Assembly (NCBI GenBank): GCA_021153285.1
Contig: JAGKTT010000075.1
Coordinates: 1-6,189, forward strand
Direction of reading: 5' to 3'
Length of the DNA: 6,189 bases
Source: Bacteroidia bacterium
GTDB taxonomy: Bacteria; Bacteroidota; Bacteroidia; Bacteroidales; UBA932
The notes beneath the pieces were generated by a model. That model made no database searches. It had not been told where the DNA came from and saw only the letters and a list, made by a program, of their open reading frames with translations. The translations under genes and the position numbers were made by a program. This document shows, piece after piece, positions 1 through 5,941 of the stretch. Every line of letters begins with the position of its first letter. Position 1 is the first letter of the stretch.

Positions 1-417
1 AAATTTCTGGATGAATGTCGGATCATCCTTTGCTACCCAATACATCTGATCAGCTGTGAGATCCTTGACGATGTAGCGATGGGCCCAGTCGCCAGAGTCG
101 TGGTCATAATTACCGCGGAGGATAGCTCCGAGCTCGGGGTCATACTCGATGAAATATGAGCCTGTCACCACGTGAGGGACATTATTGAAACTATCAAGAT
201 TCTGATACATTGTATATGTCCTGTCATTGCGTACAATGTTCAGATATACATATGTACCCTCGGTCAGAGACGAGCCGTTCCACTCTACGAGTTCCCACTT
301 TCCGGAGATATTGTTTGCATTGACATCAAGGTATTCTACTGTCTCCACTGGTTTCTCTGTGCAGGAAACCATCAAAGTTGCCAATGCTGCTGTAATCAAT
401 ATTTTAATTCTGTTCAT
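1..417 (-). CDS. Lipocalin-like lipoprotein, C-terminus cut by window edge
   Basis: The frame is open from an ATG at 417 to the left edge (139 codons, no stop), so the 3' end is missing. The protein starts with a lipoprotein signal peptide: basic MNRIK, a hydrophobic core, then LMVSC with the lipidated Cys at residue 19. The following TEKP carries the acidic residue often seen after the Cys in exported Bacteroidota lipoproteins. The mature part has SGKWEL at about residues 38-43, which resembles the G-x-W motif of small lipocalin-like domains. Alternating short strands follow (YVYLNIV, YTMYQ, GSYFIEYD, GAILRGNY, HRYIVKDL, QMYWVAKD), as expected for a beta-barrel. Such proteins are common, mostly uncharacterised envelope lipoproteins; no ligand can be inferred. 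The start is preceded by an A/T-rich leader (AATAAATAACAACCGAT) without a Shine-Dalgarno sequence, which is usual in this phylum. It lies 50 bases after the DUF1573 gene and could be the last operon gene or a separate unit. The call as an exported lipoprotein is firm; the lipocalin-like fold is tentative. Confidence 0.8.
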   Translation of the reverse strand, partial: MNRIKILITAALATLMVSCTEKPVETVEYLDVNANNISGKWELVEWNGSSLTEGTYVYLNIVRNDRTYTMYQNLDSFNNVPHVVTGSYFIEYDPELGAILRGNYDHDSGDWAHRYIVKDLTADQMYWVAKDDPTFIQKF

Positions 418-443
418 ATCGGTTGTTATTTATTTCTTTTTAT

Positions 444-479
444 AGATTCTCACGTCGCTATCGCTCCTCAGAATGACAG
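444..479. repeat. REP-like intergenic repeat (GATTCT...AGAATGACA type)
   Basis: On the plus strand this 36-base element begins AGATTCTCACGTCGC and ends CTCAGAATGACAG. Its outer arms ATTCT (446-450) and AGAAT (470-474) are inverted repeats around a core rich in CGCT/TCGC words. It closely resembles a short element I know to recur in high copy between genes in many bacterial genomes, of the form AGATTCTTCGCTTCGCTC followed by AGAATGACA. The element overlaps the 3' end of the DUF1573 gene, so its right arm encodes that protein's last residues and stop codon. There is no T-tract on either side, so it is not a convincing intrinsic terminator. Only one copy is visible in this window, so the family assignment rests on recognition, not on a genome-wide count. 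Confidence 0.65.
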
Positions 480-1244
480 AAGGTTCACTGTTATAGTCGC
501 TTTAGTCGGAGGAAGGCCAAGACCTTTAAGAATGACCTTCATCTGTTCCCTGACACCCGGCTTCGACGGATCGTATGATATCACTATTTCACCTACCTGT
601 CCATCTTCTACCATATCAGCCGCAAAATCGAGGCATTCAGGCAGGAACGTTTCCTCGCACTGAGGTTTCAATGGCTTTCCGGAAAGGTTTATGAATCGTA
701 GTTTTTCCACTGCCTTCCCTCCCTGGACAAATTCCACCGAAGATCGTCTCAGACGTATCGGTCCCATCTGTACAGGCCACTCTCCGGAAAGGTCTTTTCC
801 ATTTTCCACATTGACCGTCAGTTTCAAGACTGCTGCCGGATCATCCTCTCCTGAAGCATACACAAAGACTCTGCGCTCGAATCTGCCCGGATGACCTTTC
901 GGGTTATATCTGACAGAAATCTCTGCACTTTCGTCTGGCTTCACTTCCCTTTTGTCAATTGAGGCCGAAGCACAGGAACAGGTCGTAACCAATCTGTCAA
1001 TATTCAATATCCTGTCACCAGCATTCTCAAATCTGAAGATGAAGGTCGAAGGTGCATCGTCCTCATTCATCGGCTCGGCTATGATATGCCTGATATCGAA
1101 CTTGAATGCAGCGGAATCTGGAGAGAGACGAGGATTTGCCACATTGTCAATCTTTTCTCTTGGAAGTATCTTCATCTGAGCCTTTGCGCAGACAGAGACT
1201 CCCAAGAGAAGAAAAAATGTCAATATGATCCTTCCGGTCCTCAT
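468..1244 (-). CDS. Secreted DUF1573 protein with two Ig-like halves
   Basis: The protein has 258 residues. Residues 1-22 form a signal peptide (MRTGRIILTFFLLLG...) with a likely signal peptidase I site after AKA, leaving Gln23 at the mature N-terminus; there is no lipobox. Residues about 45-148 form a DUF1573 domain with the hallmark TTCSCA at 87-92, preceded by FRFENAGDRILNI and followed by VRYNPKGHPGRFERRVFVYA, the usual Ig-like strand pattern. Residues about 155-257 look like a second, diverged copy (KLRFINLSGKPLKP, VISYDPSKPG, MKVILKGLG) without the TTCSC signature; it carries Cys196 and Cys204 instead. DUF1573 proteins are common in Bacteroidota envelopes but have no firmly established biochemical role. 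The ATG lies one base after the TAG stop of the subtilase gene, so translation is probably coupled. The last codons CTG TCA TTC TGA lie in the REP-like repeat, so the natural C-terminus may have been altered by its arrival. Confidence 0.9.
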   Translation of the reverse strand: MRTGRIILTFFLLLGVSVCAKAQMKILPREKIDNVANPRLSPDSAAFKFDIRHIIAEPMNEDDAPSTFIFRFENAGDRILNIDRLVTTCSCASASIDKREVKPDESAEISVRYNPKGHPGRFERRVFVYASGEDDPAAVLKLTVNVENGKDLSGEWPVQMGPIRLRRSSVEFVQGGKAVEKLRFINLSGKPLKPQCEETFLPECLDFAADMVEDGQVGEIVISYDPSKPGVREQMKVILKGLGLPPTKATITVNLLSF

Positions 1245-1245
1245 A

Positions 1246-3276
1246 CTAAAGCCAACCGTTTCCGCTTGCGCCCTCGCGTACTGTGATAACGAATTTATCA
1301 GTTCTGCTTCCGGTCACAGATGCTTCTGTCTGACCGGCTTTGAGACCCTTTACGATCATCTTTCCGTCCACGATTTCTGCCGTAGCCACTGATGAATCAT
1401 TGACTGTCACAGTGAAGCTGTTGCCATCCATATACATTGAAGGTACAGCAGTAGCCTGACCGCCCACAGCCACATAAAGATTAGGGAAGGTCATATCAAC
1501 TCCTGAGCCTTCAATAGCTTTAAGAAGACCATAGGCGTTCACCTGTCCATATCCCATCTTGCCTCGAAAAGCATTCATTTCCAATGACATCATCGGAGAT
1601 GACTCTAACAGATCGATGACATACTTCTTGTACTGTTTGGTACCTGTCATATATTGATCGATAGGAGTCGACGAATCATAAAGCATTGCAATGAACTCTT
1701 CGGCCTTGAAATGCTTCCTGAGCTTGGCCGCATATGAAAGGCCAAGAGCCGCAACACCGGAAACGTGAGGACAAGCCATCGATGTTCCCTCCATATATCC
1801 GTATCCGCTTTCGCTGACATTAAAAGGAAGTGTGGAGAGGACACATCCGACCTCACCGATACGATGAGTCTCATCTACATAGTCATAGTAATAATCCTGA
1901 TCTCCACCAGGAGCAGAGATGGTTGTTCCCGGACCATAGTTAGTATAAACTGCCGGAGTAAAGTCTCCTGCCGTTGCCGCAACTGCTACAAAATCCGGAT
2001 ATGCGCCAGGATAGCTGGCAGCCGGAGCGGCCTCATTGCCTCCTGCAAATATGACAAGTCCTCCCTCGATGACACCATCAGGCGAACCTGCATTGTGAAC
2101 GAAGTAGTCCAATGCCTTTCTTTCAAGTACATTATAATACTCCCACTCTTCATCTGTAGAGAACTGAGGAGTCCATTCATATGGATTGGCGGCACCTGAG
2201 ATATATCCCCAGCTGCACTGGAGAATCACAGCTCCGTTGTCGGCCGCATACTTGATGGCACGTACTTCCTCGAGTACTGTACCTGCATACTGTCCGGAAA
2301 ATATCTGGCAAGACATAATCTTTACACCTGATTCCGATCCGTCACCTCCTGCAATCGAGCTTATACCCACGCCATTATTATTGACAGCAGCAATCACTCC
2401 TGCTACGTGAGTTCCGTGACCTGTGTCATATCTGCTGTCAGTCGATATCACTCCGTGCTTTGAAACAAAGTTATATCCGTGAACATCTCCGGCATATCCG
2501 TTTCCGTCATTGTCTTCGTGTGACTTCCAGATTTCTCCCTCATTCACCCACATATTTGCCTTGAGATCTGGATGGGACACGTCCACTCCCTCGTCAAGGA
2601 CAGCTACAATGATAGAAGGATCACCTGTAGTCATTTCTTTCCACGCATTCTCGACATTGACATCCGCTCCCTTGATGAACTTGGTAGGACGGAGATTTCC
2701 GTTATTGACAAGATGCCACTGATCTGAGAGCAGAGGATCGTCGAATGCTCCGCTGGTCGCATTGGCTGTAAGCTCCTTGAGTCTTTCAAGTGTAAGAGGT
2801 GTAGGCTTGTCATCTGAGGCCTTTTTGAGAGTGCGGTTATATTCCACGCGACTTACCTCTCCGAGTTTAGAAAGATCTGCAGCTACCTTTTCTACAGGAT
2901 ATTCCTCACTGAAACGGACTACGTACCATAGATGAAGACCTTCCTTTCTGGCCTTTTCCTCACTACGGACATCCACCGGGAATACCCTCTCTATCTGATA
3001 GCCCTCGACAAGGTCGAGAATCTCATCGACACTCAGGATACCGGAACGGGTCATAGGCATCATTGGACCGCTCTTGGTTACTCCTGCCTTCTCCAAGATA
3101 TCGCTTACACGGGCGTCGAAGCGTACAAGAAGCTGGCCCTGGACGACATCTTCAGAAAGATGCGGTGTGTTCTTATCTTCGGTAAGTGCACCTGTCTCAG
3201 GTACATCCACCGAACAAGCTGCCAGTCCGGAAAGCAGGACGGCCGCCATCGCATATATGATATTTCTTATTGCCAT
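1246..3276 (-). CDS. Subtilisin-like (S8) serine protease lipoprotein
   Basis: A 676-residue membrane-anchored serine endopeptidase. The signal peptide ends in the lipobox LAAC (Cys21). Residues about 43-155 look like an inhibitory prodomain, opening with QGQLLVRFD as in fervidolysin-type prodomains. PLLSDQWHLVNNG (181-193) marks the usual beginning of the mature catalytic domain. The triad is intact: Asp228 in AVLDEGVDVSHPDL, His287 in GHGTHVAG, Ser499 in GTSMACPHVSG, with oxyanion Asn414 in FAGGNEAA. The Asp motif reads D-E-G rather than the common D-T/S-G. An acidic NDGNGYAGDVHGYNF stretch (256-270) fits a calcium site. An insertion (about 357-402) lies before the oxyanion strand. The C-terminus (about 597-667) resembles a BIG2-type Ig-like domain (NDSSVATAEIVDGKMIVKG) and no type IX secretion sorting domain is evident. 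The start overlaps the stop of the BACON-LRR gene (TAATG) and the stop is one base before the DUF1573 start. The fold and catalytic competence are well supported; the substrate is unknown. Confidence 0.96.
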   Translation of the reverse strand: MAIRNIIYAMAAVLLSGLAACSVDVPETGALTEDKNTPHLSEDVVQGQLLVRFDARVSDILEKAGVTKSGPMMPMTRSGILSVDEILDLVEGYQIERVFPVDVRSEEKARKEGLHLWYVVRFSEEYPVEKVAADLSKLGEVSRVEYNRTLKKASDDKPTPLTLERLKELTANATSGAFDDPLLSDQWHLVNNGNLRPTKFIKGADVNVENAWKEMTTGDPSIIVAVLDEGVDVSHPDLKANMWVNEGEIWKSHEDNDGNGYAGDVHGYNFVSKHGVISTDSRYDTGHGTHVAGVIAAVNNNGVGISSIAGGDGSESGVKIMSCQIFSGQYAGTVLEEVRAIKYAADNGAVILQCSWGYISGAANPYEWTPQFSTDEEWEYYNVLERKALDYFVHNAGSPDGVIEGGLVIFAGGNEAAPAASYPGAYPDFVAVAATAGDFTPAVYTNYGPGTTISAPGGDQDYYYDYVDETHRIGEVGCVLSTLPFNVSESGYGYMEGTSMACPHVSGVAALGLSYAAKLRKHFKAEEFIAMLYDSSTPIDQYMTGTKQYKKYVIDLLESSPMMSLEMNAFRGKMGYGQVNAYGLLKAIEGSGVDMTFPNLYVAVGGQATAVPSMYMDGNSFTVTVNDSSVATAEIVDGKMIVKGLKAGQTEASVTGSRTDKFVITVREGASGNGWL

Positions 3277-4886
3277 TATTCTTCTGTTCTGTTATTCGGG
3301 TTATACTTCTTCTTCGGATAGTGGTGATAATAATAGTCAAGGCTGGCCGGTTCATTGCTGAATCCGGTGTTCTGACCGTCACGTGTCTTGCCCTCCTGCT
3401 GGAACACCAATGAATACGGATACCATAGATCCAGTTTTGGATGATACAGCAGCCACTCCGGAAGTTCTCCTGTGAGTCGGTTGAAGTTAATCGCAAAGAA
3501 TTCTGTCTCAGGAAGAACCTTTGGAAGTCCTATCAGAATCTCCGGAAGCGTATCACACGAATGCACCTCTTCTGCTGTCCATTTCTCGTGGTCAAGCATC
3601 TTAGGAAGTTCTCCTTGGAGATAATTTACGGACAATCTTAGGGTATCCAGGTTATTCCATTTAAGAATTCTCTCAGGGAATTTCGGTTCATCAATGAATC
3701 CTCCGACATTTTCTCTGATATCATTGCTCAGGTCATATATTGTATGACGCTGGTTCGCATTGAGTTCAAGAGCGTGAAGATTCGGGAAGTTTTCCGGTGT
3801 AAGGATGTCCGGAATGGTCTGGAAACAGTTCGAACTGAGATCCAGATATTCGAGATTCTTCAGATTCTTGAAGTCAGGGTGAAGTTCTGTAAGTCCGTAA
3901 GCACCGATTGTAAGTCTCTTAAGATTAGTGAGTTTTGTGATATGCTCTCCTGTACTGAGACTGCGAAGGAAATGATTGGCATTGGAGTAAATGATGATTT
4001 CCTCAGCAGCAGTAAGATACTGAATCTCAAAAGGAATTTCCTCTACGGTCTTGAACATAAAGAATTGTACAGACTTGACACGTCCTTTGTCGGGACCATT
4101 CTTCCATACGGACACATTGGTCCAATGCTCCATCCTTTCTGATGTCTCCCATTCTGTGAACATATTGAGTCCACGGCTTACTGCAAGCAGGGCAAGCGAG
4201 TCACCGGCAGGAGTGCCGACAGGAATCGGCAGAGCGGCCTTCTGAACGACTTTCAAAGCATCGTGCCTGCTCATCTGCACATTCTTTGCCGGCTCAAACA
4301 CGATGTCGGCAACCCTCTCCATATCACGGGAATTGACTTTCCAGTCGAAGCGGACTTTTGAAACACGCGGTCTGGCGCCTCTGTCAAGGGTAAGATCAGA
4401 CTTTTTATAAGTCAGCCATTTATCCGCTCCCTCAGGGAGAACTACATCGAAATCCACATTGGCTCTTACATTCACTTCAAAATACCTGGACTCGTAAGCC
4501 GCATAATCAGACACATCTACCTGAGGCTCATCCAGGACGATCTGATATTCAAACCCATCCTGTACGATTGTAAAGTCTCTTTTTTCCTCAGTATCAAGGT
4601 TCTGGATACGGACTGAACCGGTACGTTGTTCGACCACAAGAGTAGAGTCGATACTGATCAAACACTCTACGCTACCTCTTCCGTTCGCAGGCGAAACAGC
4701 GATCCAAGGAGACTCTGTCATTGCCACCCAGTTACCGGATGAACTGATATTGATCTTCCTTTCTCCACCGGCAGCACCTATATTTATATTATCTGTGTCC
4801 ACACCGAATTCTATCTGAGGATTCGGATCGACACAAGCGACAGCCGCAAATGCAACGGCCAAAGTCATTATGATTCTATTCTTCAT
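3276..4886 (-). CDS. BACON-LRR lipoprotein
   Basis: A surface or periplasmic lipoprotein of 536 residues from the ATG at 4886 (541 if the ATG at 4901 is used). I chose 4886 because a perfect AGGAGG lies six bases upstream and because MKNRIIMTLAVAFAAVAC is then a signal peptide of normal length with lipidated Cys18. Numbering from 4886, residues about 28-111 are a BACON domain (SSSGNWVAM, SPWIAVSPANGRGS, ending DFTIVQDG). Residues about 115-217 are a second, weaker BACON-like domain (DKWLTY, ending ALKVVQKA). After a linker, residues about 280-485 are LRRs, such as LKRLTIGAYGLTELHPDF, LEYLDLSSNCFQTIP and LHALELNANQ. The last two units have the LxGELP form (NYLQGELPKM, NRLTGELPEW). The tail is rich in Tyr, His and Lys (LDYYYHHYPKKKYNP). 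BACON domains were proposed to bind carbohydrate or mucin, and LRRs bind proteins, so an adhesin or substrate-capture role beside the protease is plausible but inferred. Confidence 0.92.
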   Translation of the reverse strand: MKNRIIMTLAVAFAAVACVDPNPQIEFGVDTDNINIGAAGGERKINISSSGNWVAMTESPWIAVSPANGRGSVECLISIDSTLVVEQRTGSVRIQNLDTEEKRDFTIVQDGFEYQIVLDEPQVDVSDYAAYESRYFEVNVRANVDFDVVLPEGADKWLTYKKSDLTLDRGARPRVSKVRFDWKVNSRDMERVADIVFEPAKNVQMSRHDALKVVQKAALPIPVGTPAGDSLALLAVSRGLNMFTEWETSERMEHWTNVSVWKNGPDKGRVKSVQFFMFKTVEEIPFEIQYLTAAEEIIIYSNANHFLRSLSTGEHITKLTNLKRLTIGAYGLTELHPDFKNLKNLEYLDLSSNCFQTIPDILTPENFPNLHALELNANQRHTIYDLSNDIRENVGGFIDEPKFPERILKWNNLDTLRLSVNYLQGELPKMLDHEKWTAEEVHSCDTLPEILIGLPKVLPETEFFAINFNRLTGELPEWLLYHPKLDLWYPYSLVFQQEGKTRDGQNTGFSNEPASLDYYYHHYPKKKYNPNNRTEE

Positions 4887-4892
4887 ATCTTT

Positions 4893-4898
4893 CCTCCT
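4893..4898 (-). promoter_or_regulatory. Shine-Dalgarno AGGAGG that decides the BACON-LRR start
   Basis: The minus strand reads TAATGAGGAGGAAAGATATG across 4903-4884. AGGAGG sits six bases before the ATG at 4886, an ideal spacing. It falls inside the first codons of the longer frame that starts at the ATG overlapping the upstream stop (4901). Strong Shine-Dalgarno motifs are uncommon in Bacteroidota, where starts usually have A/T-rich leaders, so this one is notable. The other starts in the window have no comparable motif. Confidence 0.65.
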
Positions 4899-4900
4899 CA

Positions 4901-5941
4901 TTAAAACAATATGTCACAGTTTCTGATATCCTGAGTCTTGTCATATATAAGGATATATGCTCCCTGCTGGATCGCGTAGCATACATCAGATGCATCGAAG
5001 ATAATCTCAGGATTGTCACTTATATCAAGGTAATAGCAGATTGTCGATATCGTATCTTCGATCTTTCCAAGATTGTTCGAACCGATATAGAATCCGCGAA
5101 GGCCTCTGTGCTCGTATATTCCCTCAGGCCAGTCAGAAAGACATCTGGCTCCGTTTTCGTCGCGCTGTCCTCTTATGGCAAATACAGTAAGATACTGGCT
5201 GTCAAGCGGTATCCAAGGGAATTCTGAGAACTGGTTATAGGAAAGTTCCACACCGTACAGATATGGCAGATTTCCCGCGTGCATTTCCCAAGGCAGTTCC
5301 TTGAGATCATTGTATGAGAAGTCAAATGACGTGAGATTTATCGCGTTCTCATATTCAAAGGATCCCTTCGGGATTTCATTGATGTTACAGCCACGGAAAT
5401 TGATATTCATAATCTTCGAATTCGACTTTGCAAGTTCGACAGGATACTTGGTCAATTCCGGATTGTTGGCAATAGTCAATGTCTGCACATATACACCACG
5501 GAAATCCTCAGGGAATGAGCTGATGTGGTTATATGAGAAGTCTATTGACACAATCGCATATAAAGACTCGGCATCGAAGATATTAGGGAACTGAGTGAAA
5601 TTGTTGTTCCTTACCGAGAAGGTCTCTGCATCTTCCATATAGCAGAAAACACCTTTCTCATCTACCGGGAACTCCGAAAGCCTGTTATTGTCAAAATAGA
5701 TCTGCACAGGCTTGATGTCATTACCCCAGGCCTCCTCGATGGTATGAATCTTATTTGACGAAAAGTCAATCATACCGAGCTTCTTCATATTCTTGATCTC
5801 CTTAGGGACAACCTCGAGATTGTTCTCATTCAGATAGATGATCTGAAGTTTCTCTCTTGACGGTCCTGTAGCAAGTCCCTTGAATCCCTTGAGGACCTGG
5901 GAGAGTTTCAAGTTCACCATTGGCAATGAAGAGCTGCTCAA
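4901..5941 (-). CDS. LRR protein, downstream part of a frameshifted gene
   Basis: This frame can begin at a TTG at 5941 (346 residues) or an ATG at 5920, but neither is convincing. There is no signal peptide, and the text before about residue 15 belongs to another frame. Homology-like continuity shows it is the downstream part of the LRR gene entering from the right edge. It holds about twelve LRRs of 21-27 residues, including LQIIYLNENNLEVVP (32-46), LGMIDFSSNKIHTIE, VSIDFSYNHISSFP (131-144), LTSFDFSYNDLKELP (203-217) and LYGVELSYNQFSEFP (228-242). The F-x-F-P and D-F-S-Y-N versions recur often. The C-terminus (DVCYAIQQGAYILIYDKTQ, then NCDILF) looks like an LRR cap, with Cys321 and Cys342 as a possible disulfide pair. 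The stop overlaps the ATG at 4901 of the next gene (TAATG), so they are in one operon. LRR domains typically form a curved solenoid that binds proteins; no partner can be named. Confidence 0.85.
   Translation of the reverse strand: MSSSSLPMVNLKLSQVLKGFKGLATGPSREKLQIIYLNENNLEVVPKEIKNMKKLGMIDFSSNKIHTIEEAWGNDIKPVQIYFDNNRLSEFPVDEKGVFCYMEDAETFSVRNNNFTQFPNIFDAESLYAIVSIDFSYNHISSFPEDFRGVYVQTLTIANNPELTKYPVELAKSNSKIMNINFRGCNINEIPKGSFEYENAINLTSFDFSYNDLKELPWEMHAGNLPYLYGVELSYNQFSEFPWIPLDSQYLTVFAIRGQRDENGARCLSDWPEGIYEHRGLRGFYIGSNNLGKIEDTISTICYYLDISDNPEIIFDASDVCYAIQQGAYILIYDKTQDIRNCDILF

Noticed and set aside
418..467. Intrinsic terminator or new promoter between the DUF1573 and lipocalin-like genes
   Set aside because: The inverted arms are only five bases and are not followed by a T-tract in the direction of transcription, and I see no clear TAnnTTTG -7 box on the minus strand.
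172..663. Plus-strand ORF of 163 codons
   Set aside because: It lies antisense to the lipocalin-like and DUF1573 genes, has no recognisable domain or leader, and has the odd Cys/Ile/Arg-rich composition of a shadow frame.
1765..2199. Plus-strand ORF of 144 codons inside the subtilase gene
   Set aside because: It lies antisense to conserved catalytic-domain codons; the Ser/Arg/Ile-rich translation matches no family and reflects the complementary codons.
3744..4142. Plus-strand ORF of 132 codons opposite the LRR region
   Set aside because: Its repeated VRI/KSL-like words are the reverse complement of the LRR codons on the minus strand, not an independent repeat protein.
5301..5594. Plus-strand ORF of 97 codons opposite the LRR gene
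   Set aside because: It is fully antisense to well-formed LRR units and has no start context or domain.
5890..5910. Programmed +1 ribosomal frameshift in the LRR gene
   Set aside because: There is no known slippery site such as CUU-UGA, no stop codon at the shift point and no obvious stimulator; P-site re-pairing on CTC or CCA after a +1 slip would be poor. A mutation or sequencing error is simpler.
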